NCBI RefSeq assembly: GCF_014773545.1
Contig: NZ_SDDV01000001.1
Span: 186,001 to 250,000 of the forward strand
Origin: Hydrogenophaga sp.
GTDB lineage: Bacteria; Pseudomonadota; Gammaproteobacteria; Burkholderiales; Burkholderiaceae_C
Direction of reading: 5' to 3'
DNA length: 64,000 nucleotides
Positions 9,161 through 17,957 of this stretch are shown here, piece after piece (the stretch's first letter is position 1; every line of letters starts with the position of its first letter). The notes under the pieces are model-generated. The model was given only the letters and a program-made list of their open reading frames with translations, was not told the DNA's origin and did not search any database. Made by a program: the position numbers and the translations under genes.

Positions 9161-10417
9161 TTAGTCCAGAAGTGCTTGCAGTCGCTCCAGCATCGCTTCC
9201 ATCTGCGGGTCGGCCGGGCGGCGGTCTTCCTGTGGGCTCGGGGACGCCCATGCAGCCTTTATGGCAACGGCAATCTGCCCCGCATCCGACACCGGCTGAC
9301 TGAGTCCGAGGCGGTCCAGGCTGTCGTAGCTCTCGGCGAAGTTCCACACCTTCGGGCCGTGCAGCACGGCGCAACCCAGCGCCAGCGGCTCGTGCGGGTT
9401 GTGTCCGCCCACGGCGGCGAACGATCCACCCACCAGTGCCACGGGCGCGATGCGGTACCACAGGCCCATCTCGCCAATGGTGTCGGCGACGTACACACCG
9501 GCATCGGTGGGCAGCGGGGCGCCCGCGCTGCGTTGTGGCGTGCCCGGCGGGCACAGGGCCATCACTTCGTCGCGCCGGGTCGGCACGCGCGGCGCGATGA
9601 TCAGCAGCGCAGCGGGCTGTTGTTGCCGCAGCAGGGCGTGCGCCTGCAGCGCCAGGGTTTCTTCACCCGGGTGGCTGGAGGCCATGAGCCAGACCGGGCG
9701 CGCGCCCAGCGCCCGTTGCCAGTCGGCCAGCAACACCGGGTCGCAGGCCAGGGCGGGCGAGAGCGACTTGATGGTGCCGGTGACGGTGATGTGTTCGCGC
9801 GCTGCGCCGAGCTGTGCCAGCGCGTCCACCGTTTGATCGTTCTGTGCAAAGACGATGCGAAAACCGGGCAGCAGCGCTTGGTAGATCCAGCGGCCCCAGC
9901 GGCGCTTGGCCAGCGATTTTTCAGACAGGCGTGCGTTCACCAGCACACGCGGGATCTGCCGCTCATCGGTGGCGGCGATCAGTGCGGGCCACAAGTCCAT
10001 CTCGCACCACAGCGCCAACGTCGGTTGCCAGTGATCGAGAAAGCGCGCCGCCGCCGTTGGCGTGTCCACCGGGGCAAACTGGTGCTGGCAGCGCGGCGGC
10101 AGGCCGCTGGCGTGCAAGGCCTGGCCCGAGGTGCGTGCCGTGGTAGTGATGAGAAAGTTGAGCTTGGGGTGCAGTGCCGCCAGCCGGGCGAACAGACCCG
10201 CGAGCGCCATCGCTTCGCCCACACCCACCGCGTGGCCCCAGATCAGTGGGCCAGCCGGGCGGCTGGCCATGGCAAGGGCCAATTTTTGTTCGACGCTGGC
10301 GGCCGTTTCCTTGCCGCGCGCCAGTCTGTGCCGCAACCCCCAGCGCCACAGTGGCGCCAGCACGCTGCTCAGGCCCAGGTAGACGCGCAGCAAGTAGGGC
10401 GTGCGGGCGCTGCTCAT
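9161..10417 (-). CDS. Kdo-transferase-like glycosyltransferase (WaaA/KdtA family), copy 2
   Basis: A 418-residue protein with the fold order of 3-deoxy-D-manno-octulosonic acid transferases: a short N-terminal membrane-proximal segment, the Glycos_transf_N block IWGHAVGVGEAMALAGL with the conserved Gly-Glu at 67-68, then WCEMDLWPALI, NARLSEKS, TVTGTIK and the C-terminal CMP-Kdo-binding region VGGSFAAVGGHNPHEPLALG. These blocks match WaaA of E. coli well. The start ATG at 10417 overlaps the stop of the upstream paralogue (ATGA), so the two are translationally coupled. Two tandem members are unusual, since most genomes need one WaaA; this copy has the more WaaA-like C-terminal signature (GGHNP). 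Confidence 0.85.
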   Translation of the reverse strand: MSSARTPYLLRVYLGLSSVLAPLWRWGLRHRLARGKETAASVEQKLALAMASRPAGPLIWGHAVGVGEAMALAGLFARLAALHPKLNFLITTTARTSGQALHASGLPPRCQHQFAPVDTPTAAARFLDHWQPTLALWCEMDLWPALIAATDERQIPRVLVNARLSEKSLAKRRWGRWIYQALLPGFRIVFAQNDQTVDALAQLGAAREHITVTGTIKSLSPALACDPVLLADWQRALGARPVWLMASSHPGEETLALQAHALLRQQQPAALLIIAPRVPTRRDEVMALCPPGTPQRSAGAPLPTDAGVYVADTIGEMGLWYRIAPVALVGGSFAAVGGHNPHEPLALGCAVLHGPKVWNFAESYDSLDRLGLSQPVSDAGQIAVAIKAAWASPSPQEDRRPADPQMEAMLERLQALLD

Positions 10418-11802
10418 CTCTGTTCCAGCCACGTCTGCAACACGTGCATGTGCTTTTGGGTGGCGCCGCCGTGTTCGGCGTAGAACGCTTGGGCGCCGGC
10501 CATGGCGCTGGCGTAGGCGCTGCGATCGGTCAGCAGTTTCAGCAGCGCGGTCGACAGGCTGGCAATGTTCATGTGCTGTTGCAGCACGCCCGCAGCCAGC
10601 GCTTCTACGCCGGGGTATTCGATGCCCCAGATGCTGGGGCCGACCATGACTGGTTTTTTAAGCGCCAGCGGCTCGATCACGTTGTGCGCGCCCAGTGGCA
10701 CGAACGATGCGCCCACTACCACCACCTGTGACAGCGCGAGGTAAAAATACATTTCACCCAGCGAATCACCCAGCAACACGTCAATGCCATACATGTCGGG
10801 GGCATCGGGCCTGGCCTGCAAGCTGGCATCGAGAATAAGGCTGCGCCGCGCCACGCGCAGCCCAGCAGTTTGAAACAATTGCGCCACCGCATCGAAACGT
10901 TGCGGGCTGCGCGGCACGTAGACGAACAGTGCGCGCGAAAACCCAGCCTGCGCCAGTCCGCTTTGTACCTGTTCAAAGGCTTGCATGAAAAGTTCGTCTT
11001 CGCCTGCGACGGCGCTGGCAAAACAGACCACCGGGCGCCGGTCCAACCCCCATTGCCGCAGCAGCACTTGGGCGCAGGCAAGCTGCTGCGGGGCCACCGG
11101 CAGGTCAAAACGCGTTTCACCCGCAACCAGCACCCGCTCACAGCCCACTTGTCGAAAGCGCTGAGCGTGCGTTTCTGACTTGCACAGCACCAACTCGTAG
11201 GCTTGGAACAGCGCGGCTCGAAAGCCACCCCAGCGCTGGTCACGGACGATGCTTTTTTTCGGGTACTGTGCGTTGACGATACACAGCGCCACGCCCTGGC
11301 GGCGCAGCGTGGTCAGCAGCACCGGCCAGGTGTCAATCTCGGTCATGATGGCCGCACGCGGGCGCACCTGCCGAATCAGACGGCGCACCACCCAGCCAAG
11401 CTCAAAAGGCATGAAGGCGACCTGCGCCCGACCTGCGGCAATGGATGGCTCAAACAACTTTTGTGCTGCACTGCGTCCAGCCGGTGTGACGGTGGTTATC
11501 AGCACCGGGTAGCCCGCAGCCAGCAGCGCATGAACCAGCGGCGCGGCACCGCGAATTTCACCCATCGAGGCCGAGTGCACCCACAGCGGTCGGTCCAGCG
11601 CAGTGTGCGTGCGGCCCCAGCGCTCGCTCCAGAATTGACGGTACAGCGGTTCGCGCCGCCCGCGCCGCCACAAAAAAAGCAGCACCAGCGGCAGCAGCAG
11701 ATGCCACAGGGCTTCATACAAACCAATCAGCAGCGATAGGCGCCAGTTGGGCGGGAACGGACGCGCCGGGGGTAAGGCGGTGGACGGCAGAGGCAAAGCC
11801 AT
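10414..11802 (-). CDS. Kdo-transferase-like glycosyltransferase (WaaA/KdtA family), copy 1
   Basis: A 462-residue WaaA-family glycosyltransferase. An N-terminal hydrophobic helix (about residues 23-45) and basic linker precede the Glycos_transf_N block with LWVHSASMGEIRGAAPLV (conserved Gly-Glu at 81-82), then AIMTEIDTWPVLL and IVNAQYPKKS. The C-terminal nucleotide-binding half has the variant VVGASFVPLGAHNVIEPLAL instead of the usual GGSxxxxGGHNPxE. It is first in a two-gene operon with copy 2 (4-bp overlap). It may be a bona fide Kdo transferase or may add a related sugar; specificity cannot be read from sequence. The start at 11802 gives the usual short N-terminus. Confidence 0.82.
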   Translation of the reverse strand: MALPLPSTALPPARPFPPNWRLSLLIGLYEALWHLLLPLVLLFLWRRGRREPLYRQFWSERWGRTHTALDRPLWVHSASMGEIRGAAPLVHALLAAGYPVLITTVTPAGRSAAQKLFEPSIAAGRAQVAFMPFELGWVVRRLIRQVRPRAAIMTEIDTWPVLLTTLRRQGVALCIVNAQYPKKSIVRDQRWGGFRAALFQAYELVLCKSETHAQRFRQVGCERVLVAGETRFDLPVAPQQLACAQVLLRQWGLDRRPVVCFASAVAGEDELFMQAFEQVQSGLAQAGFSRALFVYVPRSPQRFDAVAQLFQTAGLRVARRSLILDASLQARPDAPDMYGIDVLLGDSLGEMYFYLALSQVVVVGASFVPLGAHNVIEPLALKKPVMVGPSIWGIEYPGVEALAAGVLQQHMNIASLSTALLKLLTDRSAYASAMAGAQAFYAEHGGATQKHMHVLQTWLEQR

Positions 11803-11958
11803 GGTCAGAAGCAGACGGCGCGGGCACCGCCGGACGCAGGTGGAAACAAGCCTTCAGTATATTGATCCGGTCACGTGCTGCTTCGTATCGAGTCACCACG
11901 GCAAGGGCGGCCTTGGGCCGTGGCAGGCGCAGAGCGTCAACCGCTGCGGCTCCAACCT

Positions 11959-11999
11959 GAAGTCCCGGATGACTCGCTTTCGAGGTCATGCGGGACTTC
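11959..11999. terminator. Long imperfect hairpin at the end of the alk-like operon
   Basis: GAAGTCCCG (11959-11967) pairs with CGGGACTTC (11991-11999). After one G/G mismatch, ATGAC pairs with GTCAT and TCG with CGA around a CTTT loop. It lies 65 bp past the leftward stop of the aldehyde dehydrogenase gene and 157 bp before the start of the next leftward gene. No T-run follows, so it could be a weak terminator or a processing or boundary structure. The 262-bp gap holds nothing else recognisable. Confidence 0.4.
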
Positions 12000-12064
12000 G
12001 TATCAGTGAAAGCTACACGGTCAAAGAGAACTCAGCCTTCGAATTTGACATGAATTTCTCGTCC

Positions 12065-13801
12065 TCAGCCACGCAGGGCATTGACGAAAATTCTTGGCAG
12101 TTTGGTCCAACCAGGTTTGAACTGGAAATCGGTCAAGAGACGGCCAATCACATCTTGCCGCCGGTTGGTGACGAACCAAGGTGGCCGAGGAAGGAGAGTC
12201 GGGTGCAGTGAGAGCAAACTGCGCGGGAATGGCCGCCAGGGGGCGGATAGGACGGTGCGCTCCGTTCCTTCAAGCATGAAGGTGTTGTGCACCGTTCCAA
12301 CACCGGATTGCGGATCGCGTGACGAGCCGCCGGGAAATCCCCCCCAGGGACATGGAGCGAGCAGGAATCCCAATCCCGTCCAAGCATTCACGGCGATGGT
12401 GCCGTAGCGCAGCTTCTGAAGCAGTTCTTCAAAGCGTTGACAACCGATCTCTCGCACAGTCTTGGGGTGAATCAGAATATTTGCCCCCAGGGTGCCGTAC
12501 AAGCGGTCATTGGCGTACTCAATGGCCGCTTCAAGGTACGACTCCGCATCCTTGTATTCGAGGGACTTCATTGCCAACGCCGTGCCGAAGACTTCGTGCT
12601 GCGCCAGCCAGGACTCATCGCCCCGATCCATGTCCGCAAGAACGCACGCGGGCGCAAGAGGCCCACGGTCGATCGCGTCCGAGCTTCCGGCGTGGGCAGC
12701 AAACTCTCCGATGCGCTGCTCGTTGCCTGGGTAGTAGGCCTCCCGCTGCCCATAGCGCGACATGACTTTGGACACGCTGGCCAAAAGTTTGTCCGTGTGC
12801 CGCCAGCCACGAGGCACGATCAAGACTTGACATGCCACGCAGTTAAAGCCAGAGTTGTGCAACTTTTGAGTGGCTATGTGTTCTGCCTGAAAGCGGATGT
12901 CCGCGCTCGACCACGGCCCGGGCACCACAATGGTGGGGCAGACTGCGCCCAGCTCGGACGTGATCTTTCGATGGTTCTTCGGCGTATTCGCAGCCTTGTT
13001 GCGGGCGCCCTCGTCTGCGGCGCCCCAGACGATGGCATCGTGGGTGGCCTTTGCGCCGGTAATGTGGATTTCCTCCACCAAGGGATGCCCGCACAGGTAG
13101 GCGCCCACGGCGCCATCGCCGCGAACGATGCGTAGGGCATCACATTCGATCAGGGGCCGCAGGGCCGCCTTGAGATAGTCGGTCAGGTAGTCGTTGACCG
13201 GATTCATCTTCAGCAAAACCACCTGATTCTCGATGAACAGCTTCTGGAAAGCATCGAGAGGCGAAATGGCCGCAATGTTGCCTGCGCCCAAGACCAAGGC
13301 CACTTTGCCGTGCCGCTGCTCGGGTGGGATGTCATAGGCGAGCGCCGCGTGTTGATCGACGTTGACCTCGGAGATTCCCTTTTGCATCCAGACTTCGGCA
13401 GAAACACCGGAAAGGAGCAGCCGATCCCAGATCGAATGAGGCACGACGCCTACCGACAACTGACCATTTTTGAGGCGTCGCAAATGCAAGTGAGCAAGGA
13501 ATTCCTTGCGATCGATGGCAGCGAGCGTGTGCATCAACCCGTTGCAGGCGGCCATGAGAGCGAAGGGACCGGACATCCACTCCTCCCCAGCCAGCGGCGA
13601 CGCATGCGCAATGCGCTTCTTCCGGGCAGCCGTCTGCACCCATCCCTGTGCAACCTGCATCAGCGCCGGCTTGATACGTCCGAGAATGGCAATCCGATCG
13701 GCGACCGAGGTTTTTGCCCATCGATGCTTGGCTGCATCCAGTGCCTGCAAGTCCTGATCCAACAGGGTCTGAACATCGAAATTCGGTAGATCAGCCCCCA
13801 T
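12065..13801 (-). CDS. NAD(P)-dependent aldehyde dehydrogenase of the alk-like operon
   Basis: A 578-residue ALDH-superfamily enzyme that would oxidise the aldehyde made by the AlkJ-like enzyme to a carboxylic acid. The nucleotide-binding segment VALVLGAGNIAAISPLD is near 168-184, the general-base motif ELGAVCP has Glu at about 283, and the catalytic Cys lies in NSGFNCVACQV near 317-327. The C-terminal ~70 residues (PPWFVTNRRQDVIGRLL...) are an extension found in a long ALDH subgroup, not in classical AlkH. The ATG at 13801 shares a base with the alkK stop (TGATG), implying coupling; a GTG one codon earlier is the only alternative. It is the last gene of the operon. The assignment is by family and context. 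Confidence 0.88.
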   Translation of the reverse strand: MGADLPNFDVQTLLDQDLQALDAAKHRWAKTSVADRIAILGRIKPALMQVAQGWVQTAARKKRIAHASPLAGEEWMSGPFALMAACNGLMHTLAAIDRKEFLAHLHLRRLKNGQLSVGVVPHSIWDRLLLSGVSAEVWMQKGISEVNVDQHAALAYDIPPEQRHGKVALVLGAGNIAAISPLDAFQKLFIENQVVLLKMNPVNDYLTDYLKAALRPLIECDALRIVRGDGAVGAYLCGHPLVEEIHITGAKATHDAIVWGAADEGARNKAANTPKNHRKITSELGAVCPTIVVPGPWSSADIRFQAEHIATQKLHNSGFNCVACQVLIVPRGWRHTDKLLASVSKVMSRYGQREAYYPGNEQRIGEFAAHAGSSDAIDRGPLAPACVLADMDRGDESWLAQHEVFGTALAMKSLEYKDAESYLEAAIEYANDRLYGTLGANILIHPKTVREIGCQRFEELLQKLRYGTIAVNAWTGLGFLLAPCPWGGFPGGSSRDPQSGVGTVHNTFMLEGTERTVLSAPWRPFPRSLLSLHPTLLPRPPWFVTNRRQDVIGRLLTDFQFKPGWTKLPRIFVNALRG

Positions 13802-15441
13802 CACTGCATGCTCTCCGTGGTGTTGCCGGTCAGGAGGCTTGCGTAGGCTTCGCGGAGCCTGTTCTTGAGCACCTTGCCCGTGCCACTGAGCGGCAGCGCG
13901 TCAACGAAGACGGCCTTGTCGGGGATTTGCCAGTCCGGCAGGCGTCCTTTGAAGAAGGCCAGAAGGTCCGCTTCGGACACGTCCGCACCTTGTTTTTTCA
14001 CGGCGACCAAGACAGGGCGTTCGTCCCACTTCGGGTGGGGCACACCGATAGCCGCCGCGTTGGCGATGTCGGGATGCCCGATGGCGATGTTCTCGACCTC
14101 GACCGATGAAATCCACTCTCCACCGGACTTGATGATGTCCTTGGAGCGGTCGCGGATGATCATGTAGCCGTTGGCATCGAGCGTGGCCACATCACCGGTG
14201 TCAAACCAGCCGTCGTCGGTCAGCGCGCTGGATTCGGCGCCGAAGTAGCTGCTGACGACCCAGTGTCCCTTGATCTGTAGTTTGCCCTGGTTTTTTCCAT
14301 CGTTCGGCAAGACAGCGCCGGTGTCATCAACCACGCGCAGTTGAACGCCGTAGGGCGGTCGTCCTTGCCCCAGTCGCAGTTCGCTCTGCTGCTGAGGATC
14401 GAGGTGGAGGTGGCGGGCCAGCGGTTGATTCAGAGTGCCCAGCGGACTCGTTTCGGTCATGCCCCAGGCGTGGATCAACTCGATACCGAACTCGTCCCGA
14501 AACGCAGCGAACATCGACGGCGGCAGTGCCGAGCCGCCAACGACGGTGCGCTTCAAGCTCCTGGGCCTGGTGCCGCGCGAGCGCAACGCCGCCAGCAGTC
14601 CCATCCAGATCGTAGGAACGCCAAGTGCCAGCACCACTTCCTCGTTGTCGATCAGGGCGGCGAGACTGGCACCGTCAAGGTTCGGGCCGGGTAGCACCAA
14701 CTTCGCTCCCTGCGCCGCCGCAATGTAGGGTATGCCCCAGGCATTGACGTGGAACATGGGGACAACAGGCATGACCGTATCGCGGGCCGAGATGCCTAAG
14801 CCGTCTGGGCTATTGCCCGCCAGTGCATGCAGCACGGTGGAACGGTGGCTGTACAGAACACCCTTCGGATGGCCCGTCGTGCCAGAGGTGTAGCACAGCG
14901 ACGAAGGCAGATCCTCGTCAATGCTTGGCCACGGGTAGCCGGCATCGCCCGAGGCGACCACCTCATCGTAGAACTGCAAGCCATCCAACAGGCCCGATGC
15001 CTCCTCATCGCGTGGCCCCATGAGGATGACGTGTTTGACGGTGCTCAATGCCGACCGCAGCTTGGCCACGATGGGCAGAAAGGTTCGGTCGATGAACAGC
15101 ACCTGATCTTCGGCGTCGTTGACGATGTAGGTCAGGGTGTCGGCGGACAGGCGCGGATTGACCGTGTGGCACACCATGCCTGCACCAGAAACGCCGAAGT
15201 AGATTTCCAAGTGGCGCCGGTTGTTCCAGGCGATGGTCGCGCAGCGCTCACCCGATTGCACACCCAGTTTGGCCAACGCCGACGACAGGCGTCGCGCATT
15301 GATATCGACTTGGCCCCAGGTCGTGTGCTCAATCCCGCCCGTGGTGTTGACAGAGACGACCGGCGTATCAGCGTGGTAACGCGCAGCATGGGCGATGAGA
15401 CTGGAGACGAGCAAAGGCTCGCGCATCATTTTTCCGAGCAT
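13801..15441 (-). CDS. alkK: Medium/long-chain acyl-CoA synthetase AlkK
   Basis: A 546-residue AMP-forming acyl-CoA synthetase that activates the fatty acid from alkane oxidation for beta-oxidation. It strongly resembles AlkK of the Pseudomonas OCT plasmid as I recall it, with the same length, the same N-terminus (MLGxMM) and near-identical blocks RCATIAWNNRRHLEIYFGVSG and MVCHTVNPRL. The AMP-binding P-loop YTSGTTGHPKGV, the HAWGMTE motif, GWFDTGD and the C-terminal GTGKVLKNRLRE with the catalytic Lys are intact. ATG at 15441 is chosen for the AlkK-like start and a GGAAG box just upstream; the frame is open to 15528 and would overlap alkL. It follows alkL by 13 bp. Confidence 0.95.
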   Translation of the reverse strand: MLGKMMREPLLVSSLIAHAARYHADTPVVSVNTTGGIEHTTWGQVDINARRLSSALAKLGVQSGERCATIAWNNRRHLEIYFGVSGAGMVCHTVNPRLSADTLTYIVNDAEDQVLFIDRTFLPIVAKLRSALSTVKHVILMGPRDEEASGLLDGLQFYDEVVASGDAGYPWPSIDEDLPSSLCYTSGTTGHPKGVLYSHRSTVLHALAGNSPDGLGISARDTVMPVVPMFHVNAWGIPYIAAAQGAKLVLPGPNLDGASLAALIDNEEVVLALGVPTIWMGLLAALRSRGTRPRSLKRTVVGGSALPPSMFAAFRDEFGIELIHAWGMTETSPLGTLNQPLARHLHLDPQQQSELRLGQGRPPYGVQLRVVDDTGAVLPNDGKNQGKLQIKGHWVVSSYFGAESSALTDDGWFDTGDVATLDANGYMIIRDRSKDIIKSGGEWISSVEVENIAIGHPDIANAAAIGVPHPKWDERPVLVAVKKQGADVSEADLLAFFKGRLPDWQIPDKAVFVDALPLSGTGKVLKNRLREAYASLLTGNTTESMQ

Positions 15442-15454
15442 TTTTCTACTTCCT

Positions 15455-16159
15455 TCAGAATCGGTATTCGAGGCCGGTGTGGACAACCAGAGGATTGAGG
15501 CGGATGGAAACGGACGCTGGCGGTCCACCGAGCGCAGGCAACGTGCCTGACGCCTTGGTCTTCAGAAGGAGCTTTCGCGCGTCGAAGAAGAAGGACCAGC
15601 GATCCTGAAGGGGAACGGTGAAACCAGCCTGCAAAATACCTCCCCAAGCATCGTCAACATCCAACCCCTGGATGTCGCCCCCCTTGGAACTGAAGATGTG
15701 CATATAGGTGACACCAGCGCCGACATACGGCACGAACCCTCCAGCGGGGTTGAACTTGTATACGGCGCTCAGCAGAGCGGGGCCATAGCGAACATCACCG
15801 AGTTTTCCCGTGAGCGGCGGCACCATCGTGTTGAGGGTCCCTCCAGTGGTCAACTTGACCTTGGGGGGAACCCCAAATGCGAAGTGAACGGTCCACCGAT
15901 CGGACAGGTCGTAACCGATGTCGAGCCCGAGCGTGTAGTTGTTATTGAGGTTGATTTGCGCCCCAGGCACGTCTGAACCAGCAACCGTCACTTGGGATGA
16001 CTGATCCCAGAACACGCCAACCGGCCCCGCACGCAAGGTCCACGGACTCTCCTGCGCGCTGGCGCCGCCGAAAAAGCTCATGCCAAGGAAAGCAATCCCT
16101 CCGACCACCCAAGGTCGCGCATTTTTCCTCTTGGCCTTGCAAGGCAAGCAATCTTTCAT
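15455..16159 (-). CDS. alkL: Outer-membrane OmpW-family porin AlkL
   Basis: A 234-residue outer-membrane beta-barrel of the OmpW/AlkL family, which lets hydrophobic substrates such as alkanes cross the outer membrane. A basic N-terminus and hydrophobic core end in GGASAQES, a plausible signal-peptide cleavage near residue 36. The mature protein opens with PWTLRAGPVGVFW and ends in the typical C-terminal HTGLEYRF (terminal Phe). OmpW-like strands such as GFVPYVGAGVTYMHIF and DDAWGGILQAGFTVPL are visible. It sits between the alkJ-like and alkK genes, the context expected for AlkL rather than a general OmpW. Confidence 0.93.
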   Translation of the reverse strand: MKDCLPCKAKRKNARPWVVGGIAFLGMSFFGGASAQESPWTLRAGPVGVFWDQSSQVTVAGSDVPGAQINLNNNYTLGLDIGYDLSDRWTVHFAFGVPPKVKLTTGGTLNTMVPPLTGKLGDVRYGPALLSAVYKFNPAGGFVPYVGAGVTYMHIFSSKGGDIQGLDVDDAWGGILQAGFTVPLQDRWSFFFDARKLLLKTKASGTLPALGGPPASVSIRLNPLVVHTGLEYRF

Positions 16160-16214
16160 ATCGTGTCTCCTATAAGGTTTTATTTATTGGTGTGAAAAAA
16201 TCAAAGCGCCAGAT

Positions 16215-17891
16215 TTACCCAAGCAGTACGCTCTCGTCTGCTTGGCGGTCGCTTTTTCTGGGTATCTGAACGGGGTGTCCATGTGCCCGTTTGATGAGGT
16301 CCGCAGCCTTCTCGGCGATCATGATCGTCGGCGCGTTGGTGTTGCCACTGAGCAAAGTCGGCATGATGGATGCATCGACAACGCGCAAACCTTGCAGACC
16401 ATGCACCTTCAACTCCGTATCGACCACGGCCATGTTGTCCACCCCCATCTTGCAGGTGCCGACCGGGTGGTAGATGGTGTCGGAACGTGCTCGAATGGCC
16501 TGAACCCATTGCGCATCGCTCATGTCATCGGTGATGCCGAACAGTTCGCGCCCACGGTACTTTGCCAACGGTGATGCCAGCATGATCTCTCGCGTGACCT
16601 TGGCGCCTTGCACCAAGAGCTTCACGTCTCGCTCGTCCGACAGGAAGCGTGGATCGATTCCAGGGTCGTCCAACGGATTGGGTGATTGCAGGAAAACTTC
16701 ACCACGCGAGTAAGGCCGCAGATTGCAAACGTGGCACGAGTAGCCATACCCCATGTGCAGCTTGCGCGCATGGTCGTCCACAATCGAGATCACGAAGTGC
16801 AGTTGCAAATCAGGTCGATCCACGTCAGGCGCGCTCTTGAAGAATGCAGCACCCTCGGCAAAGGGGGTGGCAAGCATGCCGCTGCCATTTTTGCGCCAAC
16901 TGGCGATATGGCCGAGCAGGTTGATCGAACCTCTCAGGCCGATGCCGAAGTTGTCCGCGTCCCGTGTGGTGTAGGCCAGGATGAAATCCAGGTGATCCTG
17001 CAAGTTCTGGCCAACACCGGGCAACTCATGCACCATGCGGATGCCGTGGTGGGTAATGTCTTCTGGGCGACCGACGCCGGACAGTTGAAGAATCTGCGGC
17101 GAACCAAAGGCGCCTGCGGCCAGAATGACTTCCCGCTTGGCCCTGACCTCGCGCTCGGCTCCGCCGGCACGGTAGGCCACGCCCACGGCGCGTTTGCCTT
17201 CGAAGATGATCCGACTGGCGCGGGTATTCGTCTTGACCGTGAGGTTGGGACGTTGCCCCCGTAGCGGATGCAGGTACGCGGCAGCGGCGGAGCAACGCTC
17301 GCCCCGGCGGGCGGCATCGTGGAATTGCGTGACCTGATACAAGCCCGCGCCTTCGTTGTCCCCGTCATTGAAATCGGCACGAAACGGGATGCCGCGCTGC
17401 TTGGCCGCTTCAATGAACGCAAGGGTGATCGGCCTGGGGCTTCTCTGCTCGGAAACATGCAAAGGGCCGTTCCCGCCGTGGAACTTGTTCGCACCAAGCT
17501 CGTTGTTCTCCGACTTCAGGAAATACGGCAGCACCGAGTTCCAGTCCCACCCTTGGCAACCCAGGTCGGCCCAGTGGTCGTAGTCCTGACGCTGGCCCCG
17601 GACGTAGAGCATGGCGTTGATGGCCGAAGATCCGCCAAGGGCACGGCCGCGCGGTTGAAAGCCCAGCCGACCATTGAGGTTGGGCTGAGGTACGGTGTTC
17701 AATGCCCAGTTATTGATCTTGCCCTTGCCTGGCATCATGGCCACCATTCCTGCCGGCGTGCGAACCAGCAATGAGTCGCCTTGTCCTCCTGCTTCAAGCA
17801 AGCAGACACTGATGCGAGAGTCTTCACTCAGCCGCGAGGCCAAGGTGGCGCCGGCAGAGCCGCCGCCTACGATGATGTAGTCGAAATTCAT
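16215..17891 (-). CDS. alkJ: AlkJ-like GMC-family alcohol dehydrogenase
   Basis: A 558-residue FAD-containing GMC oxidoreductase expected to oxidise the alcohol product of the hydroxylase at the inner face of the membrane, passing electrons to quinone as AlkJ does. The N-terminal dinucleotide fold [22 protein letters not shown] signature [19 protein letters not shown], the FAD/catalytic C-terminal segment [12 protein letters not shown] and the closing [30 protein letters not shown] all match AlkJ. ATG at 17891 begins [11 protein letters not shown]; the seven extra residues of the longer frame add nothing. It follows the hydroxylase fusion by 66 bp and precedes alkL by 55 bp in one operon. Choline dehydrogenase-type relatives exist, but the neighbours favour AlkJ. 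Confidence 0.92.
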   Translation of the reverse strand: MNFDYIIVGGGSAGATLASRLSEDSRISVCLLEAGGQGDSLLVRTPAGMVAMMPGKGKINNWALNTVPQPNLNGRLGFQPRGRALGGSSAINAMLYVRGQRQDYDHWADLGCQGWDWNSVLPYFLKSENNELGANKFHGGNGPLHVSEQRSPRPITLAFIEAAKQRGIPFRADFNDGDNEGAGLYQVTQFHDAARRGERCSAAAAYLHPLRGQRPNLTVKTNTRASRIIFEGKRAVGVAYRAGGAEREVRAKREVILAAGAFGSPQILQLSGVGRPEDITHHGIRMVHELPGVGQNLQDHLDFILAYTTRDADNFGIGLRGSINLLGHIASWRKNGSGMLATPFAEGAAFFKSAPDVDRPDLQLHFVISIVDDHARKLHMGYGYSCHVCNLRPYSRGEVFLQSPNPLDDPGIDPRFLSDERDVKLLVQGAKVTREIMLASPLAKYRGRELFGITDDMSDAQWVQAIRARSDTIYHPVGTCKMGVDNMAVVDTELKVHGLQGLRVVDASIMPTLLSGNTNAPTIMIAEKAADLIKRAHGHPVQIPRKSDRQADESVLLG

Positions 17892-17957
17892 AGGGTCCCA
17901 CTGCGGAGCCAATGGCTCCGAATTGAAAGAAGGAAATGGAGGGAGCAGCGACCGTAT

